A stretch of DNA of 64,000 bases, taken from NCBI GenBank assembly GCA_037893225.1, contig JAZGUH010000327.1, forward strand, positions 992,001 to 1,056,000, read 5' to 3'. Under the pieces are notes generated by a model that saw only the letters and a list, made by a program, of their open reading frames with translations, searched no databases and was not told the DNA's origin. Of the stretch, positions 11,131 through 23,580 are shown piece by piece (the stretch's first letter is position 1; every line of letters begins with the position of its first letter). The position numbers and the translations under genes were made by a program. Source of the stretch: Hippasteria phrygiana. Its lineage: Eukaryota > Echinodermata > Asteroidea > Valvatida > Goniasteridae.

Positions 11131-12261
11131 TGGAGAGTGTAGACATACTACATGTATTTGCAGCAACAGCTTTTGGAGATTACATAGCAAATTCACATTC
11201 GATGCTATAAGCTTCCAAATGGATACATTTTGTGGCTTTTGTCCAGCTGCTAAAAATACATATGGGCTGCACTGTACATGTAGTTGAAGAAGAACCTGAA
11301 GCAATATGTTGTGTTTATGGACATACTAACACAATGTACTTTTTAGGGCCCCCAGTCAAATCAAATAATTGGAATAATTGAATATTCAACATTCTATTCT
11401 ATCGAATTTTTTAATATTCGGCTGTCCGGACGGCCAATTTTTGGGTATAAGAAATTATGTATAGAGGCAGTATAACTAACGCTCGAAACTGCTCATTATC
11501 ATTATTATAACAGATTTTCACTTTTATGACTATCGCCAGAACCAAGGAATAATTTAGTAAAGGTTTAGCACAAGTGAAAAATGTACAAAAACTTTTTGCC
11601 CTGGTGAGAATTTTTTTCGACAAAAAGTAGGAACAGGTACATTCATTAGAGAGGTTTCGTTAGCGCACAGTTAGAGAGACAACTACGTTTAGTTCCCGTG
11701 ATCTCATCAGTTTTTGCGATTGTTTGCAAGTAAGAAATGGATAAAACCAAGGAACATTTTTTTAAACCAATTTTCGTCGCATACCATTTACAGCTATATG
11801 TAATCGTCGGCGTACACACTAACCATGAGCTAACGAAACCTCTCTCCTATTACGTGTTAGTAACACAGATAGATAGCCATGATACAGGCATGCAACTTGG
11901 AATTAACAAAAAACGAGGAAATTTCAATCTGTACAAGACTTTGTACAGTGTTTTTCGATATTAAATGGTATGAGTATGAACTAAATAACAAGGAAATCAG
12001 CTGATCCGAGGAAAAGTTGCATGCCTGATGATAGCCTACTGTCATACAATTATTTGGACAGGAACCAGTTACGAAGTCACGAATGCAATTTATAAGAAAT
12101 TATAAACATTTGAACTCTTTGTATTTCACCCTCGAATATTCAAACTCGAAAATAAATATTTGAACATTCGAATATTCGATAATGCCGTACGAACCTGAAT
12201 TTTCACCTTTTCCAGTGACATTTCAAGGAATTGAACCTAACCTATGTATAGACATTATTAA

Positions 12262-12467
12262 CCCCTTGCGTAGTACGGATGACGCCATATGGCGTCAAAA
12301 GAATGTGCCACCAGGCCGGATGACGCCATTTGCCACCGTTTGTGCAGTTTGAATCTATTGTTGGATTATTGTTTATGTTACGCTTGACTGCACAAACACA
12401 TTGTAGCAGTTCGCTTGGCTGCCAGAACCGACACCCCGACGTCTCCCGTAAAACCGTACTCAAGGGG
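12262..12467 (+). mobile_element. piggyBac-like MITE, copy B (TTAA target duplication)
   Basis: This 206 bp element begins CCCCTTGCGTAG and ends CTCAAGGGG. It is flanked exactly by TTAA at 12258-12261 and 12468-12471. The interior has repeated GATGACGCCA motifs. It lies in the CPEB intron in the opposite orientation to copy C. Confidence 0.85.
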
Positions 12468-13624
12468 TTAAGATAAGAGATATGATATGTTGTGGCAGAA
12501 ATTTGTTTGTGACAAGAGAGTTATGGATCATAAAAAAAATGGGTAAAAATCTTCCACCGCAGTTTCAATGTGTCTCTCTGTAAGGTTTGTGAAAACCTTA
12601 AAGTTCTGGAAGTACTTCAGGAGCAGCATTTGTAATTTCAACATTTGTTGCCAACTAATAAACTGTGAGTTTTCAATCTCTTTGTTTATGTTTGTTCAAA
12701 CATACAAAATATCTGCATTTTTAGTTTGAAATGAATAATAGGTTTGCACTAATGAAAGTGAAAGTGATACATTTATGTACAATGTTTCAGAAAGCTATGT
12801 ATAAATAAACTAAAACTAGGTAATACAATGAACCCTCCCATTAAAAGCAACACTTGCCAACAAAATTAATGGTAAATCAAGCATGCACAATCTAGCTCAA
12901 TTATGGTTCATACAAGTTTGTCATTAAATTTGTTTCGTCTGTGTCTATCAGGTTACGGAACAGATTAATCTCTTCACCCAGTAACCAGTGATGTTCATGT
13001 AATTCATAAACCGTAACATTCCCAAATCCTCAAATTTTAATATGATTTTGCATGCACCCCAGGGGGTTAAGGGTTAACTGAGCATGTTATGTCCATTGTT
13101 TTGTATATTTTTAGACAAATTATTTTCCGTAATATTAACCCCTTGAATACGGCTTTATTAATGGGGCGCCGGTATGCCAGACGGGTTTGTGCAATGGAAT
13201 GAATACGCAGAAGAATGCGGGTATACATGTAGCCGTCAACCAGCCAGGTTTTTTTTTTTCAAACCGCGGCTACATGTATGTTAGGCAGATTCATGCAAAC
13301 CGTCGTTGGCGGCGCTATTTAAGGACCTAATTTTCAGTCACGTGCTGTGACCGGCCCAAAGTTCGTTGACTCCCGACTGTACAAGTGAAAAACGCATAGG
13401 CGGAGTAATCGGTATTACGGTGATGAGGCCTAAAAGTTTTTCTGGCCGCCATTTTATCGAGCATGGAATTCTGCAGTCGATAAAATAAAAATCCACAATT
13501 TGTTGAAAACGTTTCGCTTTTTAAAAACAGCTGATTTTCGGTAAGTTTTGGCGATTTCCTTGTCTAATTTTGATGATAAAATTCTAACATAAGGGGTAAT
13601 CTGTCGATGTTCTAGTGTCGTTAA

Positions 13625-13836
13625 CCCCTTGGGCACGGTATTTTACGGGAGACGTTGGGGTGTCGCGGCGGTTCTGGCAGCCAAATCGAACTGCTAAAAT
13701 GTGTTTGTGCAGTCAAGCGTATCATAAACAATAATCCAACAATGGATTGAAACTGCACAAACAGCGGCCAGTGGCGTCATCCGGCCTGGTGACACTGGTT
13801 TTTTTGCGCCCACAGGCGTCATCCGTACGCAAGGGG
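13625..13836 (-). mobile_element. piggyBac-like MITE, copy C (TTAA target duplication)
   Basis: This 212 bp element is the reverse complement of copy B in order and motifs (GGAGACGTTGGGGTGTC, TTGTGCAGTCAAGCGTAT, CGTCATCCGGCCTGGT). It is flanked by TTAA at 13621-13624 and 13837-13840. Another isolated TTAACCCCTTG end occurs at 13138 without a partner. Confidence 0.85.
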
Positions 13837-15046
13837 TTAAAAGGATACACCACACTGTTTATTTTAAAAACATTCAGTCACTCGATGGAAACTGTACCGG
13901 ATACACGGTGCAACTCGCGGCAAATGACCGCGGCCAAATAAGAAAACTAAAATCGCCGCTATCGGCAATTTGACTCGCAGAATTGGGGTACACGCACGGG
14001 TGGAATTTGTTGTTTAATGTGATTTTAAAACGGGATAAGCCAATGATTTTATTGTTCGTTTTGTTGATTTATGCAATAAAGCATGTATTTAGACCGAGGT
14101 AAAAGCACACTCATCTCGAAGAATTTGTGACCTGTAATCACAGTGGTTTAGTCTAAAACATAAAAGCCAACACATGCAGATGGTCGATTCCATTTTCATC
14201 AGGGGGTGGAGAGTCATGCTGGATGGGCTTAGAATGTGTTTTTATTTAGTTTTTGATCATTTACTGGCAAATAATTGGTGTGTTCGTTAATTATTAATAT
14301 TTTTAATGACTCACAAAATTATTTTTATAAAATTGAGATGGGCGAAATCATATGTATAACAAATTGATAAATAAATGAGTCTCAAATTTAATGGTTACAA
14401 CCTAATCGCGGTCGAATCACATTAACGCAGCTTGTGAATTATTGTCCAATCACATCAATTATAATTCCACATGGAACGCGCAAAATCTGAGACAAACACA
14501 AATTTACACACAAAATTCCCATAGGGTTGTCTAAGGGGCGTGGTTAACTCGTAAACGACGATAGGTCAATTGTACTCCAAATGACCAAAAATTTAAATCA
14601 ACAAAAATCCGTAACTTTGCATAGGGTTACCCCATCATGACCAATGACCCCTAATTTTATTTCAAATTGTTTACTCTTTCCAGTGATGTAACATTTAAAA
14701 GAACTGAAGCAACTTAAAGCCAATTATAAATCTACCTAGCTATGTATACTTATGTGTACATGTACTAGGCCTATAGCCGTCATCCGTATTCAATGACAAA
14801 ATGGGTCATAACTCAACATAAGATGTTTATTGTAATGATAAATGTTGAAATAAACATTCCGAAATTTAAAACGATGTTTAAAACAATCATGACAAAAAAG
14901 TTGGGAATATCATTAGTTTGCGACCCCATTCAGAAAACATGTATGAGAAAAAGTGCATTTTTATCAATCTTTTTTGTAACTTAAATAGAATAATAGGGCT
15001 CAATACAAATTAAAATCTGCAGTAAAATAGCATTGCGAGGTCTCAC

Positions 15047-16324
15047 CTGATAAGGAAAGAGGGTGTTTGTGTTGGCATCTGTTCTCTTCCCATCTGCTCG
15101 GGTGAACTCCAAACTTGGGGCTGTGTTCATGCCAGATGGATACTGATGTCCGTAGTTCTTTGCAGGCAGTGATGTGCTTCGCTGAAACTTGGGTGGTGAG
15201 ATGATAGGGTTGGAAAGAACACGGCCTTTATGGGGTGATATTGAGGGCTGGGTGCCGGAGTGATTGTTGACTGTTGGCATGGAGCGCCTTTGCTGCTGGA
15301 TGGTGTTTGCCATTGCAGGAGCTGGGCCACTTGGAGGAGAGCCAACGGTTCCCCAGGGATTCCCCTGTTGCTGTTGCTGAACAGAGGGTTGCATGCCTTG
15401 TTGATGGGCCTGTGGTGATGGCCATGATGTTGCTGCAGCTGTTTGTTGGGCAGCTGCAGAGTTCCAATTTGCTGTGTACTGCTTATTTTGGAGGTAAAGA
15501 CTTCCAGCCTGTGCCTGTAGCTGAGCCTGTGCCTGTTGTAGCTGAGTCGCTGTCTGGTAGATATTCTGCTGCTGTGTTGGAGCCTGATGAGGTGGTAGGC
15601 TACGGCGTTGCTGGACAGCCTGTTGCTGTTGCATACCGAGCTGTGAGTGTGAGGATAAGGTAGCATTGGGACTAAAGAGTGGTGAGGAGTTGCGGGGAAA
15701 GTTCTGAAACTGCATTGTGCCATTCATGGTTGGCAGCTGGCCTTGAAAATAAGATTCATCGGCAGCAGTGGCAGTTGACCAGAGATTTGGTGAGCTTGTG
15801 AAACTGCTTGTACTGGCAACCGAGTTGACTGCACTGGTCCCAGAGTTAGCAACAACGTTATTGATGTAGCTGCTGGGGATGTCCTGTATAAATTGTTGCG
15901 GCTGTTGTTGATGTGCATGTGCATGTGCCTGTGCCTGTGCATGAACCTGGGCCTGTGCCTGTGCGTAGTACCCTATCTGCTGTTGGAGCTGCAAAAGGCC
16001 AACTGCAGCAGCAGTCGACGACGTCGATGTCGGAGCCACCTCGGTCTGCACTTTGTTTTTATCTGGTACAGTTAACGGACTTGAATCCCCCGATTTTGAC
16101 TTTGAACCGGGTGACAAGTCGTCAGAGTTGTCGGAGCTTAGATCTGGATTTGGTGATAGCTGCTGAAGATGCTGCTTGCTCGCAGTTTTCTCCATCAGCA
16201 TGTCATCTTGCATCGTCAGCGCCTCGGGAGAAAACAAAGACACAGTGCTCGAATTTGGGTACAATTCCAGCGGTGAGAGGGCCCTCGTATCGTGTGGATG
16301 AACATCCAAACCGAAATCCCCCAT
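15047..16324 (-). CDS. CPEB: CPEB2/3/4 (Orb2)-type protein, first coding exon (N-terminal 426 residues)
   Basis: This exon encodes the N-terminal half of a cytoplasmic polyadenylation element-binding protein, an mRNA 3'-UTR binding regulator of poly(A) length and translation. The start reads MGDFG, like vertebrate CPEB4 (MGDYG), and an in-frame TAA directly precedes the ATG (16325-16327). Residues 58-85 are Ser/Asp rich. Residues 112-144 are a Q/AQ/AH tract, and Q-rich blocks follow at 231-320. Family landmarks are FQNFP (206-210), QQRRS (238-242), QQQRRSMP (343-350), SISPHKG...IISPPKFQR (361-382) and a C-terminal LFPYQ (422-426), which parallels vertebrate SISPLKK...PPKF and LPFQ. The reading frame ends in CAG followed by GTGAGA (15041-15046), a good splice donor at a codon boundary. 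Translation past that point loses family similarity. RNA-binding domains and the ZZ-like zinc finger are not in this exon. The Q-rich region is prion-like by composition. The exact paralogue (2, 3 or 4) is probably meaningless, because invertebrates usually have one gene for this group. Confidence 0.93.
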
Positions 16325-19300
16325 TTAGCAAGAGGCAGAGCTATTCGGCCTTAGTGAACCAAATCTACACAGTTTTAGAATTGTCTTTTTATCACAAATA
16401 TGGCCAGCTAGTTAAGTATACCTTTCATGTCCAGCTGTTTTCGCTGTGCAACGGGTAGCATGTGAATATCTGCAACACGACGGCGCGGCACACATCGGCT
16501 GATATGACATGTATGATCATATACGGTGCATGGATCTGTGGCCGGTTGAAAATATTCGGAGTCGGCGCGGTTATCGTATGCGTTTTGCATGCACACCGTG
16601 CAAGTGGTGCATGCACCATACCGGTACCATGCATTATGCTTGTCGGTTTCTTATTCCCCTTAAATTCATGGTAAACAAAACAAGGAAGCAATATTAACCC
16701 CATTTTCAAAGTAACAGACGTTTATTTATTCAAAAGTACACACAAGAAAAGTATGGTTTATGTGTATTCCTTCAAAATTTAATAAATTCGAGCTGTTTGT
16801 TTTCCGATAAATGTCTTTTGAACGAACCTTTATTTTTCTTTTTTTGGGGGGGGGGGAGGGCTTATGCGACGAAAATGGGGTACTAGAAACTGCTGGCGGT
16901 CACGAGCGGCAACGCCGGGCCAGCTGCTACTGTCTCACATGAGACCAACGAGGGCGCTTTGTCCACAAACCATGAATGGACGAGTGCAACAATAGAAGGA
17001 AGAAAAGTTAGGTTTCACACTTTTGTGAATCCGCTCGTGCCGCGACTTTACCGGTGGGTACTTTTGAAAGGTCTTCATTGCTCGCATTGTCTGCTCTGAT
17101 AAATAACTGCCAGGGTGTGAAAAGGCGCCAAAGTGAGCTCTAAGCCAATTTGAACGCCTCCTTTTCTGTGAGGGTTGTACTGAAGTTGCACCACCGTAGC
17201 TATAGCTATATAAAAACAGCTGGCTTGTAAGTTCCACATTTATAAACATTTCCTTGGTTCGCCAGCAACAAATACGAACCACTGTTTTTTTATATTAAAC
17301 TGTACTAACATTCTATGATTTGGGGCTGCAAGTTTGCAAACATGGTTTAACACCGTCAGCAGGTAAAGGTGCAGTACATAATCAGAGAGTGTGCACAATA
17401 AAATCATTAAATGGATTTAAAATAATGAAACTTGACCTATAAATGTTTTGTCGGTTGGTTAGTTTTTCCTGTAATGTTTTCAGTATATCAGAATACAAAG
17501 TCAAAATATAGTTGAACTCAATTTCAGTTTACCAGTACACATTTCGAACCAGGTAGGCCTGCCTGTAATTTTGTATTCTAGTGCTCTTTTTTTTATCATA
17601 TCACTCATAAAACAGCAAAATTCAGCAATAATGAACGTAAAATATCATCTCTAAAAAACCAAATCACACTGCAGTAATACTGATAACATTAGGCCTATAG
17701 CATTACGTGTTCTTATTTTTGTTTTGTTTGGTGTCTCCTCGTGTTTTCTTAATAATGTATTTCATCAAAATTTAACTTAAAGTTTAGTAAACGCATCCCA
17801 CACATCAGCCCCCCCCCCCCCCCCCCCCAAGAAAAAACAAAACAAAACAAACAAACAATTCCCCTTCTCCGGCAATGCAAACTGCCGTTTTAGCACACCG
17901 ACTGTGCAAACAGATACATGGTCACTACCCGTACTATTATATCAACTATGCTACACCAATTATGGTCTTCTTGCCTTCTAAAGGCTATAAAGATTCATTA
18001 CCTATTATGCGCTGCCTGCTCCATACGGGTCTGTGGTTGTCGGTTTTGTTTAGACAAAGAAAAAAATGGGGGTGCTGGTAGGGGAACTCGTATTTTAGGG
18101 TTCTTGTTTATCACAGAAAAGGACTAGGACTGGGAATTAAGTTAGTGGATAAGACCAGCAAACCACAAGAATGTTGGCCGTTTATTGGACCTTTCAGTGA
18201 AAGCTTGTTTGGTCGCGTGGCACGCACGCGACCCGTGCAGGACCAACAAAGAGCTTTGGCGAGTGGCGGACGACGGTATACGGCCTGAAAATAGAAGAGA
18301 GCAGGACAATAAAATGAGTTGACACGTACCAGTCCCAAGGATCACAAAGAAAGTTGAAATGTAGGGGGAAATATTGTCAGACCGGGAAACCCTGCAGGTC
18401 TACATGTGTTGCTAGGTCATGGCACGTAAATAACTTCAGTCAGCATGCAATAATGATCATGAATGGGAAAATCTGAACAAAGCACCATTAGGCCTAGTAA
18501 TACTATGTGCGGCGCAAAGCTACACATACCAGAGCCTGTGGCTGCTGTACTTCTGGTATGCAAACCTGGCCATAGATGGTCACTGGACTACATTGTATAT
18601 TTTGGATATTGGAATCGCAAATTCGTAGTCATTTCTGTGGCGTTTTGCACTGTCAAGGCTTAAGTCGAAAGTTTAAATCTTAAATTCTTAAACAACCTCC
18701 GAAGGATTCCATTACAATAAAGCCAATTATGACTTCAAACATCAGCAGATAAACATAATGCACAGGGCGGATCCATAAATATTTGCGCCGGAGGGGGTTA
18801 AAAAAGAAATCTGCCAAAAGAAATTGAACACCGCCCCCGGCCCAAAAAAACATTAGGCTTATCCGCCGACAAAATAATTCAACAAGAGCCATTCAACCTC
18901 ATAAGCTTAAGTTTTGTTTCTACCCGTAAAGGCAAAATAAATGGCAACAATTTGCAATAACGAAAAAATGGGCAAAGGCCGGGGCGGAACCCCCCCCCCC
19001 CCCCCCCCCCCCGACCCACCCCGTGTAATATCTAATGAAATGTCACTGTTTTACCAAATTATGGAAGTTGTTGCACGGATGGGGACACCCACTCAAAATA
19101 AAACCCCACATTCTCTTACACATTTCTTTTGATGACGTTTTTACATCCCCCGACCAAGTTAAAACCCAAACAGCTGGGCCTTTATGGAATTCCTCGTTTT
19201 CCCCTCATTAATTAACACAAAAACGTCAGTGTGCAGCGTAACGACCCCAACCGCAACACCACCCATCCCTATACCCTGTCCAACAACACGTGACAAGGCT

Positions 19301-20230
19301 TTCATTATTACGTTGGAAACGCCCTGTGCTGAACTCAGTGAACATTCGGGATTAGCCTTTCTAAACAAGCATTATAGTACCGGGTATACAGCTGCTGCAG
19401 GCCTTCGAAACGACCTTGCCTGAACAAAAGTTCCGTTGGCAGGTGCGAGTTTTTTGTTGTTGTTTTGGTGGTTTTTTGTTTCCAAAATTCTTTTGTGCGG
19501 TCGCCACATTGTTAAATCTTTTCAATCGGCAGGTGCGGTTATTATGCTAAACTGTTTTTAGCCACAGCACTTATTTGGAGGAATTATGCCCGTAAAATTA
19601 TATTGATACCAGAACTAAATCGAAAGGATAACTTTATTTTTTTACTGTAAACATTCCGTCACATGCAACAAAATGCGTGATGCGCACAGTGTCGTAGCCG
19701 GGGGGGGGGGGGGGGGGGGGTCAAGGGGAGGGAAACTGCCCGCTGGAACTCTTTCCCCCTCTTTCTCCCTGGAAAATATGTTGTTTTTTTAAAGAATATG
19801 TTAAGGGCTGACGCCACGTCGTCTGTAGTGCGTTGATTATGCGTTAAGCGCCTCTCCCTGCTTTTCAAATTATTTTGCCCGTCCTGAAAAAAAAACCTGG
19901 TCACTTTTTTACAAGTTCAACTATATTTGGTCCTGAACATCTAGGAAAAATACCCGTACACTTGCCCTCCTTGAGAATTGTTTTTTCCCCGTACATTTTC
20001 TACAAAAGTGCACGCAAAGTATAAAAGACCCATACAGGATTTTGGTTTCCAACTGCAGGCGTATAGAGTACCGAAGTCTGACGTCAGTTGGCATGACAAC
20101 TGGTTCCAAACAAATGTAAATTTCGATTGTTCCTTTGTTAACAGCCAGTCATGCAAACACATAACAAAAGTATTCTGGTTCTAAACATTGCATTGACGTC
20201 ATTACTTCGGTGCTCTATAGACTAATCCAA
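16325..20230. other. CPEB 5' flank (promoter/5' UTR candidate) and intergenic DNA
   Basis: Sequence immediately 5' of the CPEB start carries an in-frame TAA and no coding similarity. A 5' UTR and promoter are expected here, but no TATA box or start site can be pinned down, and an upstream non-coding exon is possible. Further right lie poly-C or poly-G runs at about 17809-17828, 18991-19012 and 19700-19720. A minus-strand 115-codon frame at 16935-17282 is not recognisable. Confidence 0.4.
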
Positions 20231-20232
20231 TC

Positions 20233-20600
20233 TTTCCTGATTTTTGTCTTTTCTTACCTTTTTGTCTTTGTTTGCTGGTGATTGTCCTATAATTGCAGTT
20301 GTGTCATTTGTTGCTGCCGTGATGTCCTTTGTTGCTGCCGTGATGTCCTTTGATTATTGCTTTGTCTTTCGTTTGTTTTCTTACTGATCTTTTTATGATC
20401 TTTGTTAATTCCGTGTCCTTCGTTCTTTACGAATTCTCCCTCGTCTGTCTGTGTTTTTGTTCATCTTTGATAGTGTTTTGTCGTCATTTGTTAGTATTTG
20501 TCCGTTGATTGTTGATTTATCCTTTGATTGTTGGTTTGTCTTTCGTTCGTTTGGGATTGTTTGTCCTTTTCGAATTTTGTTAATTTTGGCCCTTTTGGCT
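20233..20600. repeat. T-rich, A-poor minisatellite-like tract
   Basis: Imperfect repetition of TTGTCCTTTGATTGTTG-like words, with two exact adjacent copies of GTTGCTGCCGTGATGTCCTT at about 20310-20350. Strong strand asymmetry (T/G over A/C) persists for over 300 bp. It is non-coding. Confidence 0.6.
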
Positions 20601-20788
20601 GCCCATAATCGTGTACCATGGGCGGTAAATTTATCCATGTATCCTTCAGAAACCAAAAGGGTTGATCAATCGACCTATGGAGCCTGAAAGTAAAAGGTCA
20701 CGCGGTGGGATTCCGGAGACCTCGCGCTGCCCGCCAGTGGATACTTTACATTGCATTGCTCTTTTACCTGCCATTTTTGTTTTACATT

Positions 20789-20930
20789 TTCAAAGTGAAC
20801 AAAGAAACTGGCAGGAGCGAGATTCGAACCTGCGACCTCCGGGCTACCGTGCCGGCGCTCTACCAACTGAGCTATCTTGCCCTATGTTGGCGGTCTCCCA
20901 AATTGTCAGTATCTTTGTTCGGGTGGGCGT
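20789..20930 (-). repeat. tRNA-derived SINE, copy 1
   Basis: Positions 20810-20881 on the minus strand form a 72-nt tRNA-like unit: GGCAAGATAGCTCAGTTGGT (A box) and GGTTCGAATCTCGC (B box), with acceptor arms GGCAAGA/TCCTGCC and one mismatch. The anticodon position reads GGT, but base 33 is C instead of T, so a working tRNA is unlikely. Flanks are shared with 33110-33252, showing a repeat family. Confidence 0.75.
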
Positions 20931-22140
20931 AATAATTTTTGGTAGAATAATTAATTTGGTAGAATAATTAAATAATATAATTTTTGGTAGAATGATTTCT
21001 AACTTTAACCACCCCCGAGAAATACTAAGCGTGTAATTTAATGTCATTATTTTTCAAATAAAATTGTGGGAAAAACATTCGTAGACTGGGAAAAAGGAAA
21101 TATTGTTTTTGACCTTAACATCCGTTGTCATACCCGGGTGAAACTCCGATTTGCGCTTTCCTTTTCATTTCGCCTACTTGCGTGAGAACAAGAATGTAGA
21201 AGTTGCGAAGCGGCTGGCTTGAGTGTCTGGCATACAGCCTCACTCACCAGTTACATTAAATTTCTTTCGAAATTGGTAATGACTTCTGTAAGTTTATGCC
21301 AGAAAAGAAATTCAATGTTATTCTTAATCTACTTAACTTTCAGTTTTTACCCAATGATTGCCACAAAATTAGATCACAAATTTCCATCTTTGTATTAGAG
21401 TACACCGAGTTTCACTAGTCCGTATACGTGTTTTAGATTTTCAGAAGTGAGAGGTAAATTTTTTGCACGATATTTCTCTTTTGCATCAGGCGATTTATTA
21501 GTTTCCATAAATTGATATGCTATAGTAATAATTTTACAAAGGCCTTTTTTTGTGGGGTGATTTTCTTAGGAATTCAATGTACCAAAAGTAATTGCAAGTT
21601 TTACACGTTAATTTTCCTATTCAAGGTCTCCGGATGCGCGCCACCAGGGGTGAACTTTCAGGCTCTATATTGTCGCCAATCTCAGTGCTATGTGGGGTGA
21701 CACATGACTTTAAAAACTAAGGTATCTTTTCACTCCCTCTGAAAGGTTTATAGTCTTCTCAAGATAAGCTTTCGAAACATACATGACAAATAATACATTA
21801 TGATCATGAGGGAATGAAATTAAATTTACTTCTACGTGAGGTTTGCCTGCTTAGAGGCTCTTCAATAATAAACGTAACATTATTTGTCCCAACTTGGACA
21901 AAGTTAAGGTTTATTTACCCTGATTGTGAGTGCGACAAGATGCACTATTTTAATGAAAGCCCATCGCGATCGTTGGGTCGCAGAGTTCGTAAATAATCTA
22001 AAACCACCGCCACATCCCACGCACGTATGGGCGTTACGGGCTCCTGGTGGTCTCAGATTGAATACCTCTTTCATTTAGTCTCTTGTCTAATGGATAAGAA
22101 CCCACGTGGGCCCCTCATCAAGTGATGGGACGACTGCTGA

Positions 22141-22347
22141 GCAGGGGCGGATCTAGCCTTCCATTTAGGGAGGGGTTGTACCCGCCTATACCGGTACAGT
22201 GTACAGTGTATGGACCAGCGGTATACCCACTGGTAACATGGATGTGGTTTAGCATTGCTTATCACAACTTTGCTCAGCAGCCCAAGAAGGGGGTGGGGGG
22301 GGGGGGGGGGGGGGGGGGTTGCAACCCCCCTCTAGATCCGCCCCTGC
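22141..22347. mobile_element. MITE, CAGGGGCGGATC ends with poly-G core (copy 1)
   Basis: Ends GCAGGGGCGGATCTAG and CTAGATCCGCCCCTGC are exact inverted repeats. Flanks agree at 4 of 5 bases (CTGAG/CTGAC). The interior has a 24-G run at 22295-22318. It is non-coding. Confidence 0.8.
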
Positions 22348-22380
22348 TGACAACGCACATAGTGATGTTCAGGATTGTAT

Positions 22381-23060
22381 AGTATACAAATAATGATTGT
22401 TTATGAGTGCGATGGTAAGAATAATTTCATGAGGTGACAGATGGAATATTCCATTCCACGAGGCGAAGCCGAGTGGAATGGGACATTCCATCTGTCACCA
22501 AAAATTATTCTTACCATTGCACGAATGTGAAACATTCATTATTTGTTTTATACAACGCCTGAATAAATCCGACAGATTGCATGCATGGATTTCTTGGTGT
22601 ACAACGTGCCGTTTACCTTCTCAGTCCCGCATAAAACCGCGACAAAACATTGTCGAGATCCGAATCAGTTAAAGCTTCAATTGTTGTTCCTGCGTGTCTT
22701 GCAAATTCATCTAATCGTTTCACTGCATATTTGATTTGTCTCTTTGTATTTGGAGCGTAATCATCGCCTACGAGCTCCAATATTTCGTCGTCTGTTAGGA
22801 GAACAAACCGCGGCAGTTCGGGACTCGGCCGCCATGTTGTGTGAATGACAGCCCTGTTGTAGCGCCACCAATAGTGACCGTGAAATTAGGGAAGTTCTTT
22901 TAGTTCTATCAATGCGCGCGCACCGTTTGATAGAACCATGTGATAGAACGTTTTTGGCGGTGCGGGTTCGCGTCGTGTGTGTGAGGGGTCAAATAATTCA
23001 ATGCACGTGATCGACGATCCACTAATCGGATGGCGGGGATTTATTCAGGTGTTGTATAAT
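22381..23060. repeat. Dispersed repeat R2, copy 2
   Basis: Same organisation as 8439-9174: AGTATACAAA, long inverted repeat (22407-22521) with GAGGCGAAGCCGAG centre, minus-strand recombinase-like remnant, TTCTATCAA...TTTGATAGAA hairpin, and an end GGATTTATTCAGGTGTTGTATAAT. This end is inverted relative to TTATACAACGCCTGAATAAATCC at 22548-22570. It lacks the 80 bp insert seen in copy 1. Confidence 0.78.
22560..22835 (-). pseudogene. Crypton-like tyrosine recombinase N-terminal fragment, copy 2
   Basis: After a start-like ATG at 22833-22835 and a one-base shift, an open stretch reads LLTDDEILELVGDDYAPNTK, then KYAVKRLDEFARHAG and LSRFYAGLRR, ending at TAA. One base shift later it resumes NGTLYTKKSMHAIC. 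This is better preserved than copy 1 and fits the helical core-binding domain of Crypton/DUF3504 recombinases. The catalytic R-H-R-Y domain is absent, so it cannot be active alone. A profile search would be needed to confirm the family. Confidence 0.45.
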
Positions 23061-23580
23061 GACTCCTATCAGGAATTGGCTCGCCAAGAAATTCAGGATT
23101 GCCGCTGGAAGTAGTCGAACTGGATGAATCTCTGCCCGAAGGCAGAACTATAAATGTACTTTCCAAGTGCCGACCTGTATAGTACTGTATAATGTGCAGA
23201 TAATTTGGAAAGCTGGTTCTGATACCCTTGTTGTCGGAGTGCCTCATTGACAAGTAGTATATACCATCAATCTCAGACGATCCCCCAGTGGGTGGAGTCT
23301 ATAGTGAAAGCAATTAATGCTGTTGAATAGGCAATTAGAGTTCTGACACAGTGCAATTTTAACATTGTCGGGAACCATGATTGCGTATATGCCATAACGG
23401 CACAATGGACAATAATTAATTCATCACGCATACAAAAAAGCCTGCAAGTGTTAGAAATGTCCCCCCCCCAAAAAAAAAAAAATACACGATCGGCGTGTTT
23501 TGGAAATTTCATCACGACCTGGGTCCTCACAAGCCAAAGCCACAAAAACCTTGGCTACCCAGTTCTGGATCTCTGCGACG

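Larger units (their letters stand above)
8251..15046 (-). other. CPEB: CPEB intron between coding exons 1 and 2
   Basis: This is the 6.8 kb between the donor of exon 1 and the acceptor of exon 2. No further exon was recognised. It contains a Crypton-like repeat, a SINE, two TTAA-flanked MITEs in opposite orientation, and otherwise AT-rich unique-looking sequence (9175-10868, 11131-12257 and 13841-14980), in which no coding signal was seen. Confidence 0.8.

Noticed and set aside
13138..13260. Another TTAA-flanked piggyBac-like MITE
   Set aside because: Only one TTAACCCCTTG end is present. No matching right end or shared interior was found.
15127..15723. 198-codon minus-strand frame inside the CPEB exon
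   Set aside because: Alternative frame of the same exon, kept open by repetitive CAG/GCA codons.
15913..16458. 181-codon plus-strand open frame opposite the CPEB exon
   Set aside because: It is the antisense shadow of a low-complexity Q-rich coding exon. No family similarity, and the minus-strand frame is clearly the gene.
16935..17282. 115-codon minus-strand frame upstream of CPEB
   Set aside because: No recognisable domain, no clear splice context, and composition typical of chance. Not reported as a gene.
20810..20881. Functional tRNA gene (GGT anticodon)
   Set aside because: C at position 33, mismatched acceptor and anticodon stems, and flanks shared with another copy show it is a SINE head.
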